This document shows positions 8,873 to 18,121 of a DNA stretch of 55,299 nt, in pieces. A model generated the notes under the pieces. The model saw only the letters and a program-made list of their open reading frames with translations. It was not told the DNA's origin and did not search any database. The number at the start of each line of letters is the position of its first letter. Position 1 is the stretch's first letter. Both the position numbers and the translations under genes were made by a program. Source of the DNA: Segatella baroniae DSM 16972 = JCM 13447 (lineage in GTDB: Bacteria; Bacteroidota; Bacteroidia; Bacteroidales; Bacteroidaceae); contig NZ_AUFQ01000020.1 in NCBI RefSeq assembly GCF_000426585.1, positions 1 through 55,299 on the forward strand, written 5' to 3'.

Positions 8873-10186
8873 ATGGCAAATTTAGTTGCAATCGTCGGCC
8901 GCCCCAATGTGGGCAAGTCGACACTTTTCAATCGATTGACACAATCCCGCCGCGCCATCGTCAGTGATACGGCCGGCACCACCCGCGACCGGCAGTATGG
9001 CAAATGCCTGTGGAACGGCCGTGAGTTTTCCGTTGTCGACACGGGAGGATGGGTCGTCAAGTCGGACGACATCTTCGAGGACGCCATCCGCAGACAAGTG
9101 GTCGTGGCCACCGAAGAAGCCGATCTCGTGCTCTTCCTGGTGGATGTGGAGACGGGACTCACCGATTGGGACGAGGACGTGGCGCTCATCCTGCGCCGCA
9201 CCAAACTGCCGGTGGTCCTTGTGGCCAACAAGGTGGACAACAGTGCCAACTACTACGAGGCTGCCGAGTTCTACAAGTTGGGCTTGGGCGAACCAGTCTG
9301 CATCAGCGCGGCTACGGGCGGCGGCACGGGAGAGCTGCTCGACCTGGTGGTCGGCAAGCTGCCTGCCGAGAATAAGGAGGAAATAGAAGATGACATTCCC
9401 CGCTTTGCGGTCGTGGGACGTCCGAATGCGGGCAAGAGCAGCATTATCAACGCTTTCATCGGAGAGGAACGCAACATCGTGACCGAGATTGCCGGCACCA
9501 CCCGTGACAGCATTTACACCCGTTACGACAAGTTCGGCTTCGACTTCTATCTGGTCGACACCGCAGGCATTCGCCGCAAGAACAAGGTGACGGAAGACTT
9601 GGAGTTCTACAGCGTCATGCGTTCCATCCGTGCCATCGAGAACAGCGACGTCTGCATCCTGATGATCGACGCCACCCGCGGTATCGAGGCGCAGGACATG
9701 AACATCTTCCAGCTCATCCAGAAGAACAACAAGAGCCTGGTGGTGGTCGTCAACAAGTGGGACTTGGTGGAGGAGAAATCACAGAAAGTCATCGACACCT
9801 TCGAGGCTGCCATCCGCAATCGTATGGCTCCGTTCGTCGATTTCCCCATCATCTTCGCTTCTGCCATGACCAAGCAGCGTATCTTCAAGGTGCTTGAAAC
9901 GGCCAAGGAAGTGTATCAAAACCGCAAGGCGCATGTGGGGACATCCAAACTCAACGAGGTGATGCTTCCGATCATCGAGGCCTATCCGCCGCAGAGCGTC
10001 AAGGGCAAGTACATCAAGATCAAGTATTGCACGCAGCTGCCCAACACGCAGATTCCCTCTTTCGTGTTCTACGCCAACCTGCCGCAGTACGTGAAAGAGA
10101 ACTATCGCCGTTTCCTGGAGAACAAGATACGCGACAACTGGAACATGCACGGTTGCCCCATCAATATTTTCATTCGACAGAAGTAA
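8873..10186 (+). CDS. der: Ribosome biogenesis GTPase Der (EngA)
   Basis: A 437-residue protein with two tandem G domains, the hallmark of Der: the first starts [17 protein letters not shown], the second has [11 protein letters not shown] near residue 180 with DTAG and NKWD motifs, and a C-terminal KH-like domain ends in [16 protein letters not shown]. Der acts in 50S subunit maturation. The 172-base gap after era holds no other gene. A terminator hairpin lies directly after the stop. Confidence 0.97.
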   Translation: MANLVAIVGRPNVGKSTLFNRLTQSRRAIVSDTAGTTRDRQYGKCLWNGREFSVVDTGGWVVKSDDIFEDAIRRQVVVATEEADLVLFLVDVETGLTDWDEDVALILRRTKLPVVLVANKVDNSANYYEAAEFYKLGLGEPVCISAATGGGTGELLDLVVGKLPAENKEEIEDDIPRFAVVGRPNAGKSSIINAFIGEERNIVTEIAGTTRDSIYTRYDKFGFDFYLVDTAGIRRKNKVTEDLEFYSVMRSIRAIENSDVCILMIDATRGIEAQDMNIFQLIQKNNKSLVVVVNKWDLVEEKSQKVIDTFEAAIRNRMAPFVDFPIIFASAMTKQRIFKVLETAKEVYQNRKAHVGTSKLNEVMLPIIEAYPPQSVKGKYIKIKYCTQLPNTQIPSFVFYANLPQYVKENYRRFLENKIRDNWNMHGCPINIFIRQK

Positions 10187-10200
10187 AATTGAATACGGAT

Positions 10201-10247
10201 GTGGATGGGCCGGCTCATCGTGAAGAGTCGGCTCATCCACCTTTTTT
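10201..10247 (+). terminator. Terminator after der
   Basis: GTGGATG...GCCG pairs with CGGC...CATCCAC across a loop of about 16 bases, followed by TTTTTT. The T run is immediately upstream of the start codon of the next small gene, so it can act as a der terminator and also shapes the leader of that gene. Confidence 0.75.
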
Positions 10248-10646
10248 ATGATGAGAAAGTTGTTCTATATAATGTTTGGTGTGCTGGCCGTGACGTTCAT
10301 GTCGTGCCGCAAGGAAATAGACCCGGCCGACGTGGCCGCGCAGACGGCCCGGCAATACTACGATTATCTGCTTCACGGCGACTATGAGGCCTACGTGGAA
10401 GGCATGGATACGCCCGAGCGTATTCCGGCAAGCTACAAGGAGCAGCTTCTGCTCAACGCCCGGATGTTCATGGAGCAGCAGAAGAAGGAACACCGGGGCA
10501 TTCGACAGGTGAGCGTGGTCAATGCCAGTGCCGATACGGCGCGCAAGGCGGCCCAGGTGTTCCTGCTCCTTTCGTATGGCGACAGCACCCGCGAAGAGGT
10601 CTATGTGCCGATGGTCATGCGCAAAGGCATTTGGTATCTGCGCTGA
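10248..10646 (+). CDS. Small lipoprotein, possibly NTF2-like (DUF4878-like)
   Basis: A 132-residue predicted lipoprotein. The signal peptide ends in a lipobox-like VTFMSC with the lipidated cysteine at residue 20, followed by a mature part with a helical start (AAQTARQYYDYLLHGDYEAYVEGM) and a C-terminal beta-rich part ending GIWYLR. This pattern resembles the small NTF2-like/DUF4878 lipoproteins of Bacteroidales; that assignment is by eye and tentative. The der terminator abuts its start, so translation of a read-through message or a weak promoter is likely. The start could also be the second codon, as the sequence begins ATGATG. Confidence 0.72.
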   Translation: MMRKLFYIMFGVLAVTFMSCRKEIDPADVAAQTARQYYDYLLHGDYEAYVEGMDTPERIPASYKEQLLLNARMFMEQQKKEHRGIRQVSVVNASADTARKAAQVFLLLSYGDSTREEVYVPMVMRKGIWYLR

Positions 10647-10685
10647 TTTTTAGCCTCGATAATTGCATTTGTCGAAAGAAAGGTT

Positions 10686-10693
10686 TATATTTG
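10686..10693 (+). promoter_or_regulatory. Promoter -7 element for the DUF4160/DUF2442 pair
   Basis: TATATTTG followed by TGGC, 35 bases upstream of the DUF4160 start codon, matches TAnnTTTG; an upstream TTTGTC at about 10668 could serve as a weak -33 element. Confidence 0.6.
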
Positions 10694-10728
10694 TGGCATA
10701 AACAAGTGGTAAAATAGAAAGGAGAATT

Positions 10729-10986
10729 ATGCCGGAGGTTAGTCGGTTTTACGGAATCGTTATTTACATGTATCTTGATGATCATAATCCGCCACACTTT
10801 CATGTATGGTATGATGAGTATAAGGCCATCATTACGATTCGTGATGGCATTATTACCGGGCAGCTCCCTCGAAGAGCTTTGGCACTTGTATATGCGTGGC
10901 TTGACCTTCACCAAGATGAGTTGATGGCTAATTGGGAGCGATTGGCCAATATGGAGTCGCCAATGAAGATAGAACCATTAAGATAA
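10729..10986 (+). CDS. DUF4160 family protein
   Basis: An 85-residue protein with the DUF4160 pattern: MPEVSRFYGIVIYMYLDDHNPPHFHVWY, in which HNPPHFH is the diagnostic motif, then an acidic beta strand and RRALALVYAWLDLHQDELMANWERL. The molecular role is unknown. DUF4160 genes are often paired with DUF2442 genes, as here (5-base gap), and the pairs behave like small accessory modules; some authors treat them as toxin-antitoxin-like, which is unproven. Base composition is clearly more A+T rich than der or mlaF, consistent with acquisition. Confidence 0.85.
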   Translation: MPEVSRFYGIVIYMYLDDHNPPHFHVWYDEYKAIITIRDGIITGQLPRRALALVYAWLDLHQDELMANWERLANMESPMKIEPLR

Positions 10987-10991
10987 GAACA

Positions 10992-11264
10992 ATGAAAACA
11001 AAGGATCATATTCTTACAGTGACAAAAGCGGAGTATGTAGATGCAAGTACACTACTTCTTTCGTTTAGTAATGGTGAGCAACGGCTGTTTGATTTTACAC
11101 CGTTGTTTGATAAGGGTATCTGTCGGAAGTTGGCGGATCCGGAATATTTCAAGGCCTTTAAACTCGATCCTTTTACAGTAGATTGGAATGACGAAATAGC
11201 TTTTGCTCCGGAATATCTCTATGAGCATGGAGAAGTTTCTGTGTCACAACGCCCCAATAGATAA
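10992..11264 (+). CDS. DUF2442 family protein
   Basis: A 90-residue protein with DUF2442 features: alternating strands around LTVTKAEYVDASTLLLSFSNGEQRLFDFTPLF, then the conserved FKAFKLDPFTVDWNDEIAFAPE with the family's W-x-(N/D) and PE positions. The start at MKTKDHILTV is preferred over an upstream ATG that lies inside the partner gene. It is the second member of the DUF4160/DUF2442 pair and shares its A+T-rich composition. Its stop lies 14 bases from the convergent mlaF stop, with no obvious terminator between. Confidence 0.85.
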   Translation: MKTKDHILTVTKAEYVDASTLLLSFSNGEQRLFDFTPLFDKGICRKLADPEYFKAFKLDPFTVDWNDEIAFAPEYLYEHGEVSVSQRPNR

Positions 11265-11278
11265 AAGCATGTAGGCTT

Positions 11279-12049
11279 TCACTTCCTTTCTTCTTCCATT
11301 TCCACTTCCTTCACCTTGCGGAACAGGTCGCTTGCAAAGACGAGGTCGTTGAGTTTCTTGTTCGTGCTGTTCATCACGTCGTCTTTGGTGCCCTGCCATT
11401 CCTTGCGTCCTTTGTAGATAAAACAGATGTTCTCGCCAATGCCCATGACGGAATTCATGTCATGGGTGTTGATGATGGTCGTCATGTTGAACTCCTTGGT
11501 AATGCCCGAGAGCAGTTCGTCGATTACCAAAGAGGTCTTCGGGTCAAGTCCGGAGTTGGGCTCATCGCAGAAAAGATACTTGGGATTGAGCACGATGGCG
11601 CGGGCGATGGCCACGCGCTTCTGCATGCCTCCTGATATTTCGCCGGGAAATTTGTCGCCCGCGTCGACCAGGTTGACACGTGCCAGGCAGTCCTTGGCCC
11701 GCTTCACCCGTTCGTTGTAGTTCATCGTGGAGAACATGTCGAGTGGGAACATCACGTTCTCCAGTACCGACAGCGAGTCGAAGAGCGCGGCTCCCTGGAA
11801 TATCATGCCCATTTCGCGGCGCATGCGCACTTTCTCCTTCTTGCTCATCGTGACGAAGTTGCGTCCGTCGTAGAGCACGTCGCCGCTTGTGGGGTCGAGC
11901 AGTCCTACCAGATTCTTCATCAGCACGGTCTTTCCCGAGCCGCTCTGTCCGATGATCAGATTGGTCTTGCCCGTTTCAAAAACGGCATCTATGTCGTCGA
12001 GGACCGTCTTGTCCTCAAACGACTTGGTGAGATGTCTTACTTCTATCAT
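11279..12049 (-). CDS. mlaF: ABC transporter ATP-binding protein, MlaF-like (phospholipid/OM lipid asymmetry)
   Basis: A 256-residue ATPase of the Mla/MCE lipid transport class. Walker A is GQSGSGKT (34-41), the signature is ISGGMQKR and Walker B ends LFCDEPNSGLDP; the MQKR form of the signature and the SGLDP extension are characteristic of MlaF/Ttg2A. It is the second gene of a leftward pair with the MlaE-like permease, 62 bases away. The MCE-domain subunit is not adjacent. Expected role: powering phospholipid movement between inner and outer membranes. Confidence 0.92.
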   Translation of the reverse strand: MIEVRHLTKSFEDKTVLDDIDAVFETGKTNLIIGQSGSGKTVLMKNLVGLLDPTSGDVLYDGRNFVTMSKKEKVRMRREMGMIFQGAALFDSLSVLENVMFPLDMFSTMNYNERVKRAKDCLARVNLVDAGDKFPGEISGGMQKRVAIARAIVLNPKYLFCDEPNSGLDPKTSLVIDELLSGITKEFNMTTIINTHDMNSVMGIGENICFIYKGRKEWQGTKDDVMNSTNKKLNDLVFASDLFRKVKEVEMEEERK

Positions 12050-12111
12050 TTCTTTTGTCTCCCTTTAACTCCTTTTCTCCATTTGATCCCTCGTCCCTCT
12101 TCTCTCATTCC

Positions 12112-12858
12112 TCAGCTCAACATCTGCGTCAAGAACACGTCGGAAAAGAGGATGAGCACGCTGGAGCACACCACGGCGTCGGTGCTGGCCTCGCCCACTT
12201 CCACCGAACCGCCTTCCACGGTGTAGCCGAAATAGGATGAAACGCTCGAAATGATGAAGGCGAAGAACAGGCTCTTGATGATACTCATCCATACAAACCA
12301 CTCGTTGAAGGCGTGGTGCATGCCCAGCGTCAGGTCTTCGGCCGACGTGATGTGCCCTATATAGGCCGTGCCGTAGGCTCCGACAATGCCCATGGCCGAG
12401 CTGAAGATGACCAGGAAAGGCATGATGGTGACCAGACCCAGTATCTTGGGCAGGATGAGATAGGACGCGGAGTTGACACCCATGATGTCGAGCGCGTCAA
12501 TCTGCTGGGTGACGCGCATCGTGCCCAGTTCGGAGGCGATGTTGCTGCCCACCTTTCCGGCCAGAATCAGGCACATGATGGAACTGGAAAACTCAAGCAG
12601 CATGATCTCGCGCGTGGTGTAGCCCGAGACCCACCGGGGCATCCACGGGCTTTGGATGTTGACTTTCATCTGGATGCAGATGACGGCCCCGATGAAAAAT
12701 GAAATCAACAGCACAATGCCGATGGAGTCGACGCCGAGCTGTGACATCTCCTTGATGTAGCGCTTGAAGAACATTCTCATTCGCTCGGGCCTGGAAAAGG
12801 AACGCCCCATGAGGATGAGGTAATTACCAAAGGTGGTAAGCCATTTTACTAATAACAT
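12112..12858 (-). CDS. mlaE: ABC transporter permease, MlaE-like
   Basis: A 248-residue inner-membrane permease of the MlaE (DUF140) family. Visible features: an amphipathic N-terminus, the helix GIVLLISFFIGAVICIQMKVNI, the conserved ELGTMRVTQQIDALDIMGVNS motif, and three later hydrophobic helices. The EXXXXXXTXXIDAL pattern is the core MlaE signature. It precedes mlaF on the same strand, forming the membrane plus ATPase core of a lipid transporter. The upstream ~750-bp gap separates it from the divergent lptB. Confidence 0.92.
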   Translation of the reverse strand: MLLVKWLTTFGNYLILMGRSFSRPERMRMFFKRYIKEMSQLGVDSIGIVLLISFFIGAVICIQMKVNIQSPWMPRWVSGYTTREIMLLEFSSSIMCLILAGKVGSNIASELGTMRVTQQIDALDIMGVNSASYLILPKILGLVTIMPFLVIFSSAMGIVGAYGTAYIGHITSAEDLTLGMHHAFNEWFVWMSIIKSLFFAFIISSVSSYFGYTVEGGSVEVGEASTDAVVCSSVLILFSDVFLTQMLS

Positions 12859-13177
12859 GCTGTAACGACTGACGGTCTATCTATACATGTGCAAAAGTAA
12901 CCAAAATCTACAGAACGGCGGCAAAATGGCCGCTGGTTTTTGGTTTTATAACGCTTGTTTTGCGGTCTCGCTTGTCTTTGACGATGTCGCTTCGTGTTTT
13001 TCCTTTCCATGGAACGACCGGGCCATCTGCCGTTCTCTTCGGCGTTTCTCTTGTAGGAATCATCTGCTTTTTGTATGAAAATATTACCAAAAAAGTGTGT
13101 TGTAAAAATGTTCAAACAGCACGATTCCTGCCTTCCTGCGTGTCGCCTTGGAGCTGTGAACGCCCTCGTGGGGCGTG

Positions 13178-13310
13178 GCTGTTGGGCTTTTGCGTCGCCA
13201 CCGCTGTGCTTTTGTCTTGCCGAAACCACGCTTTTGGTTCGTCTTAGCTGTGCTTTTGCGCGCAGAAAGGGCCGCGATCAGCGGCAGAAAGCTTTGCTTT
13301 GACATCCCAA
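13178..13310. repeat. 22-bp-period tandem array 2 (intergenic)
   Basis: Repeats with a GCTTTTG core. Cores begin at 13186, 13208, 13230, 13252 and 13296, all multiples of 22 bases apart; the slot at 13274 is filled by a diverged unit (CCGCGATCAGCGG). Flanking variable bases differ from those of the other arrays. It lies in the ~750-bp gap between mlaE and lptB. The rest of that gap (12859-13177) shows no recognisable gene, and 13480-13600 leads into the lptB promoter. Confidence 0.82.
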
Positions 13311-13579
13311 ATGTGGGACGGTTTGGCGCAATTCGTTGATTATGAATAGAATGCAAAGGCCGTCGTGGAATCTGTTTTTTGCGCCCGATGGATTCCTTTT
13401 TTGAAATAACGCCGGCATTTTCAGCCTTTTGTAAAGTTCTTTCCGAGTGCTCGGGGCGTCCCCACGGCGGGCGTCCACCCCGCTCGGGTCCTGTCGGATG
13501 CGGCTGTCCGCCGTGCCGTTGCCCTTTGGTCGATGTTGACGATTCTTTTGGAATCTGCCCGTTTTCCACAAATTCTTCG

Positions 13580-13587
13580 TATTTTTG
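13580..13587 (+). promoter_or_regulatory. Promoter -7 element for lptB
   Basis: TATTTTTG followed by CAC matches TAnnTTTG, 20 bases upstream of the lptB start codon. Confidence 0.72.
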
Positions 13588-13607
13588 CACGCAAATAGAA
13601 TGACTTT

Positions 13608-14399
13608 ATGGACGAAACAAAACTGACCACGCTCCGCACCGAGGGGCTTGTGAAGCGTTATGGCAAGCGTACCGTCGCCAATGGCGTGAGTATCAACGTG
13701 AAGCAAGGAGAGATTGTGGGCCTGCTCGGCCCCAACGGAGCCGGCAAGACAACGTCGTTCTACATGACGACGGGGCTGGTGGTTCCCAACGAGGGGCATG
13801 TGTATCTTGACGACGAGGAGATTACGGAATATCCGGTCTACAAGCGCGCGCGGGCGGGTATCGGCTACCTGCCGCAGGAGGCCAGCGTGTTTCGCAAGAT
13901 GAGCGTGGAGGACAACATCATGTCCGTATTGGAGATGACCAGGCTGTCGCACGACGAGCAGGTGGCCCGTCTGGAGAGTCTGATCAAGGAGTTTCGGCTC
14001 AACAAGGTGCGCAAGAACAAGGGCGACCAGCTTTCCGGCGGCGAGCGGCGGCGCACCGAGATAGCGCGTTGCCTGGCCATCAGTCCGAAATTCATCATGC
14101 TCGACGAGCCGTTCGCAGGTGTCGACCCCATCGCGGTAGAGGACATTCAGCACATCGTATGGCAGTTGAAATACCGCAACATCGGCATTCTGATCACCGA
14201 CCACAACGTGCAGGAGACGCTGACGATCACCGACCGGGCCTATCTCTTGTTCGAAGGAAGGATTCTTTTCCAGGGCAAGCCCGAGGAATTGGCGTCCAAC
14301 AAGATTGTGCGCGAGAAGTATCTGAGCAACAGTTTCGTATTGCGCAAGAAGGATTTCCAGACGCTCGACGAGGAACGGCGGGCCCGAGATGCCGAATAA
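13608..14399 (+). CDS. lptB: LPS export ABC transporter ATP-binding protein LptB
   Basis: A 263-residue ATPase that powers LPS extraction from the inner membrane with LptFG. Walker A GPNGAGKT (41-48), Q loop at YLPQEASVF, signature LSGGERRR (142-149), and Walker [16 protein letters not shown] followed by DHNVQETL, all typical of LptB rather than amino-acid transport relatives. The C-terminus ([14 protein letters not shown]) carries a longer tail than E. coli LptB (241). It is monocistronic here with its own -7 element; lptFG are not in the window, but an OstA/LptA-like gene is at about 34 kb. Confidence 0.95.
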   Translation: MDETKLTTLRTEGLVKRYGKRTVANGVSINVKQGEIVGLLGPNGAGKTTSFYMTTGLVVPNEGHVYLDDEEITEYPVYKRARAGIGYLPQEASVFRKMSVEDNIMSVLEMTRLSHDEQVARLESLIKEFRLNKVRKNKGDQLSGGERRRTEIARCLAISPKFIMLDEPFAGVDPIAVEDIQHIVWQLKYRNIGILITDHNVQETLTITDRAYLLFEGRILFQGKPEELASNKIVREKYLSNSFVLRKKDFQTLDEERRARDAE

Positions 14400-14490
14400 G
14401 CAGTGGATTGGAACGTCTTGCCTTGTGGTTAAAAACAATAAATTTTATCACATTCCTCTATTATATTTAGGTGTTTACGCCAAAAAGCCG

Positions 14491-14498
14491 TACTTTTG
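14491..14498 (+). promoter_or_regulatory. Promoter -7 element for tig
   Basis: TACTTTTG followed by CAC matches TAnnTTTG; the start codon lies 83 bases downstream. Confidence 0.7.
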
Positions 14499-14581
14499 CA
14501 CACCAATTGTCGTGAGGCCGCATTGTGCCTGCGCATGAACAACCCGGATTATAATCATAAACTATAAAGTAAATATCAGAA

Positions 14582-15946
14582 ATGAACATTTCATTTGAAA
14601 ATCCCGACAAGGTCAACGGCCTGTTGACGCTCACGGTCGAAGAAGCTGATTACAAGGAGAATGTCGAGAAGACATTGAAGGACTATCGTAAGAAGGCCAA
14701 TATCCCCGGCTTCCGTCCAGGCATGGTGCCCATGGGCTTGGTCAAGAAGCAGTTCGGCACATCCGTAAAGATGGATGCCATCAACAAGTTGGTGGGCGAA
14801 CAAATCTACAAGTATGTGCAGGACAACAAGATCCAAATGCTCGGCGAGCCGCTTCCGTCGGAGAAGCAGGAGGCGCAGGACCTGGAGAAGGAAGCCCCCT
14901 ACACCTTCATGTTCGATATAGCCGTGGCTCCCGAGTTCAAGATAGAGCTGAATGGCAAAAACAAGATTGACTACTACAATATCACGGTTGACGACAAGCT
15001 GGTAGACCGTCAGGTGGAGATGTTCGCCTCGCGTTCGGGCAGCTACGAGAAAGCGGAGACGTTCGAAGGCAACGATTTGCTGAAGGGCGACCTGCGTGAA
15101 CTCGACGAGCAAGGCAACACGCTCGAAGGCGGCGTGACGGTGGAGGGCGCTTCGCTCATGCCCAGCTACATCAAGGTGGACGACCAGAAGAAACTTTTCG
15201 ATGGAGCCAAGTTGGGCGACATCATCACGTTCAATCCGCGCAAGGCGTATCCCGACAACGACTCGGAAGTGTCTTCGCTGCTGAATGTCGACCGCAGCAA
15301 GGTCGCTGAACATACGGGCGACTTCAGCTTCCAGGTCACCGACATCCAGCGTTACAAGAGCCATGAGGTGAACCAGGAGCTGTTCGACCAGGTGTTCGGA
15401 AAGGACGCCGTCAAGAGCGAAGAGGAGTTCCGTGGCAAGATTGCCGAAGGCGTGAAGGCCCAATTGGTGACCGACAGCGATTATAAGTTCATCCTCGACG
15501 TGCGTGCCTACTGCGAGAAGAAGGTGGGAGAACTGACCTATCCGGAGGCACTGCTCAAGCGGGTCATGCTCAACAACAACAAGGACAAGGGCCAGGAGTT
15601 CGTCGAAAAGAACTTTGCCAGGAGCATTAAGGAGCTGACTTGGCACCTGATCAAGGAACAGCTGGTTGCCGCCTATAATATAAAGGTGGAGGACGCCGAC
15701 GTGAAGGAGGCCGCCCGGGAGACCGCACGCGTGCAGTTTGCCCAGTATGGAATGAACAACGCGCCGGAAGACTACGTCAACAGCTATGCCGACGAGATGT
15801 TGAAGAAGCGTGAGAATGTGGACGGCTTCGTAGACCGTGCCATCGACCGCAAGCTGATTGCCGCGCTGAAGGGTGCCGTGAAGCTCAACGAAATAGAGAT
15901 CTCGCTCGACGATTTCAACAAGATGATGGAGGAGGCAGAGAAATAA
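14582..15946 (+). CDS. tig: Trigger factor (ribosome-associated chaperone)
   Basis: A 454-residue chaperone. The N-terminal ribosome-binding domain is evident from YRKKANIPGFRPGMVPMGLVKK, the Bacteroidota version of the GFRPGKVP signature near residues 35-55. The middle region, where a FKBP-type isomerase domain is expected, is diverged in sequence, as is usual in this phylum, so isomerase activity is uncertain. The long helical C-terminal arms (SEEEFRGKIAEGVKAQLV onward) are present. It is followed by clpP and clpX, the classical tig-clpP-clpX order, but with a separate promoter region between tig and clpP. Confidence 0.95.
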   Translation: MNISFENPDKVNGLLTLTVEEADYKENVEKTLKDYRKKANIPGFRPGMVPMGLVKKQFGTSVKMDAINKLVGEQIYKYVQDNKIQMLGEPLPSEKQEAQDLEKEAPYTFMFDIAVAPEFKIELNGKNKIDYYNITVDDKLVDRQVEMFASRSGSYEKAETFEGNDLLKGDLRELDEQGNTLEGGVTVEGASLMPSYIKVDDQKKLFDGAKLGDIITFNPRKAYPDNDSEVSSLLNVDRSKVAEHTGDFSFQVTDIQRYKSHEVNQELFDQVFGKDAVKSEEEFRGKIAEGVKAQLVTDSDYKFILDVRAYCEKKVGELTYPEALLKRVMLNNNKDKGQEFVEKNFARSIKELTWHLIKEQLVAAYNIKVEDADVKEAARETARVQFAQYGMNNAPEDYVNSYADEMLKKRENVDGFVDRAIDRKLIAALKGAVKLNEIEISLDDFNKMMEEAEK

Positions 15947-16002
15947 TTCTGCACACATTGAAAGAAAAATAGCAGTATTTTTGAAAAAACTTCTTGTAAA
16001 AA

Positions 16003-16070
16003 AGAGGTTATCGACTTTTTTTACTATCTTTGTTCTAATGGAGATTGCAAAAGAGAGGTCGATAACCTCT
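16003..16070 (+). promoter_or_regulatory. clpP promoter enclosed by a 13-bp perfect inverted repeat (candidate operator)
   Basis: AGAGGTTATCGAC (16003-16015) and GTCGATAACCTCT (16058-16070) are perfect inverted copies 42 bases apart. Between them lies the -7 element TATCTTTG (16025-16032), so the left arm falls in the -33/-7 spacer region and the right arm in the 5' leader. A third related box, TTCGATAACGAA, follows at 16078-16089, just before the clpP ATG. The layout fits a repressor binding two or three boxes around the promoter; in RNA only the downstream boxes are present. Confidence 0.65.
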
Positions 16071-16102
16071 GTTTTTATTCGATAACGAAAGGTTTTTACT
16101 TT

Positions 16103-16783
16103 ATGAACGATTTTAGGGAATATGCAACCAAACATTTGGGCATGAGCAGCATGACGCTCGACGGCGTCATCAACTCTCAGGCGCAATATCTCAATCCGTA
16201 TATCCTCGAAGAGCGTCAGCTCAACGTAACACAGATGGACGTCTTCTCCAGATTGATGATGGACCGCATCATCTTTTTGGGAACCCAGATCGACGACTAC
16301 ACCGCGAACACCTTGCAGGCGCAGCTGTTGTATCTGGATTCGGTAGACAACACGAAGGACATTTCCATCTATATCAACAGCCCCGGTGGAAGCGTCACCG
16401 CCGGATTGGGTATCTATGACACGATGCAGTTCATTTCCAGCGACGTGTCGACGATTTGTGTCGGCATGGCCGCTTCGATGGCTGCCGTGTTGCTGGTCGC
16501 CGGCCAGGAAGGAAAGCGCCAGGCGTTGACGCACAGCCGCGTCATGATTCATCAGCCGTTGGGCGGCGTGCAGGGCCAGGCTTCCGACATAGAGATCGAG
16601 GCCCGTGAGATCCAGAAGTTCAAGAAGGAACTCTATACCATCATCGCCGACCATTCGCACACGTCGTTCGACAAGGTCTGGGCCGACTCGGACCGCAACT
16701 ACTGGATGACGGCGCAGGAGGCGAAGGACTATGGCATGATAGACGACGTCTTGATCCGGAAGAACAACATAACGAAGGAGTAG
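16103..16783 (+). CDS. clpP: ATP-dependent Clp protease proteolytic subunit
   Basis: A 226-residue serine peptidase. The catalytic triad is visible as S125 (GMAASMAA), H150 (MIHQPLGG) and D197 (DSDRNYW); [16 protein letters not shown] (91-106) is the substrate-binding and oxyanion segment. The N-terminus is about 20-30 residues longer than mature E. coli ClpP and may be processed. It is 5 bases upstream of clpX, so the two form one unit. The promoter lies inside an unusual inverted repeat, suggesting dedicated control of the protease. Confidence 0.97.
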   Translation: MNDFREYATKHLGMSSMTLDGVINSQAQYLNPYILEERQLNVTQMDVFSRLMMDRIIFLGTQIDDYTANTLQAQLLYLDSVDNTKDISIYINSPGGSVTAGLGIYDTMQFISSDVSTICVGMAASMAAVLLVAGQEGKRQALTHSRVMIHQPLGGVQGQASDIEIEAREIQKFKKELYTIIADHSHTSFDKVWADSDRNYWMTAQEAKDYGMIDDVLIRKNNITKE

Positions 16784-16788
16784 GGAGA

Positions 16789-18030
16789 ATGACGAACAAA
16801 ACTTGTAGTTTCTGCGGAAGGAGCGAGGACGAGGTCAAGATTCTGATTTCCGGCATTAATGGAGACATCTGTGAGGACTGCGTGCAGCAGGCCTATCATA
16901 TTCTCGAAACGGCCGGCATTCTGGGCGAGGAGGCCAATCCGGAAAGGAAGTCGAGCCAGTTCAAGCCGAAGAAAGTGCCCAAACCTCGGGAAATCAAGAA
17001 GTATCTCGATGAGTATATAATCGGTCAGGACGAGGCCAAGCGCTATCTGTCGGTGGCCGTGTACAACCATTACAAGCGGTTGCAGCAACCTGTCGACGCG
17101 AACGGCGTGGAGATAGAGAAGAGCAACATCATCATGGTGGGCAGTACGGGCACAGGCAAGACGCTGCTGGCTCGAACGATCGCCAAGCTCTTGTCCGTTC
17201 CCTTCACGATTGTCGACGCGACCGTGTTTACCGAAGCTGGTTACGTGGGCGAGGATGTGGAGAGCATCCTCAGCCGTCTGCTGCAGGTGGCCGACTATGA
17301 CTTGGATGCGGCTCAGCGGGGAATTGTCTTCATTGACGAAATCGACAAGATCGCACGCAAGAGTGACAATCCTTCCATCACGCGCGACGTGAGCGGCGAA
17401 GGCGTGCAGCAGGGGTTGTTGAAGCTTCTGGAAGGCACGATGGTGAACGTTCCACCCAAGGGAGGCCGCAAACATCCCGACCAGGACTACATACACGTGG
17501 ACACTCGGAATATATTGTTTATCTGTGGCGGCGCGTTCGACGGCATAGAGCGGAAAATCGCCCAGCGGTTGAACACGCATGTCGTCGGCTTCAACTCCGT
17601 GCAGAATGTGCGGAATATCGACAAAGGCGACCTGATGAAGTATGTCTTGCCGCAAGACTTGAAGTCGTTTGGCCTGATACCTGAAATCATCGGACGCCTG
17701 CCGGTGCTCACTTATCTGAATCCTTTGGACCGGAAGGCGTTGCGCCGCATTCTGGAGGAACCCAAGAACTCCATCGTCAAGCAGTATGTCAAGCTGTTTG
17801 AAATGGACGGAATCAAATTGTCGTTCGAAGAATCGGTCCTCGACTTCATCGTCGACAAGGCCGTTGAATACAAGTTGGGGGCGCGAGGCCTGCGTTCCAT
17901 CGTGGAAGCGATAATGATGGATGCGATGTTCGAGATTCCCTCAAAGCGCACAAAGACGTTCAATGTGACGTTGGATTATGCCAAACGCCAGTTGGACAAG
18001 TCCTATCTGCAAGAGCGCGAGTCCGCGTAA
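16789..18030 (+). CDS. clpX: ATP-dependent Clp protease ATPase subunit ClpX
   Basis: A 413-residue AAA+ unfoldase. The N-terminal zinc-binding domain is visible (C6, C9, C28, C31), followed by Walker A GSTGTGKT (118-125), the GYVGEDVES pore-1 loop region, Walker [10 protein letters not shown] and the later [10 protein letters not shown] sensor region; the ClpP-binding IGF-type loop is probably in the [16 protein letters not shown] area. It feeds substrates to the ClpP encoded immediately upstream. All family features are intact and length is normal. Confidence 0.97.
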   Translation: MTNKTCSFCGRSEDEVKILISGINGDICEDCVQQAYHILETAGILGEEANPERKSSQFKPKKVPKPREIKKYLDEYIIGQDEAKRYLSVAVYNHYKRLQQPVDANGVEIEKSNIIMVGSTGTGKTLLARTIAKLLSVPFTIVDATVFTEAGYVGEDVESILSRLLQVADYDLDAAQRGIVFIDEIDKIARKSDNPSITRDVSGEGVQQGLLKLLEGTMVNVPPKGGRKHPDQDYIHVDTRNILFICGGAFDGIERKIAQRLNTHVVGFNSVQNVRNIDKGDLMKYVLPQDLKSFGLIPEIIGRLPVLTYLNPLDRKALRRILEEPKNSIVKQYVKLFEMDGIKLSFEESVLDFIVDKAVEYKLGARGLRSIVEAIMMDAMFEIPSKRTKTFNVTLDYAKRQLDKSYLQERESA

Positions 18031-18121
18031 GTGATTCGGACAGGCGGGTTCCTTGTGGCAACGCCTGTCCGAACACCAATTCGATCAATCAATACTGCAA
18101 TGTGAAAGTTGCTTGTCGGTT

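Noticed and set aside
16003..16070. Invertible (phase-variable) promoter at clpP
   Set aside because: The repeats are only 13 bp and 42 bases apart, far too close for known site-specific inversion in Bacteroidales, and clpP is housekeeping; an operator is more likely.
14591..16660. 689-codon frame opposite tig and clpP
   Set aside because: Shadow of well-supported genes on the plus strand, with no recognisable domain.
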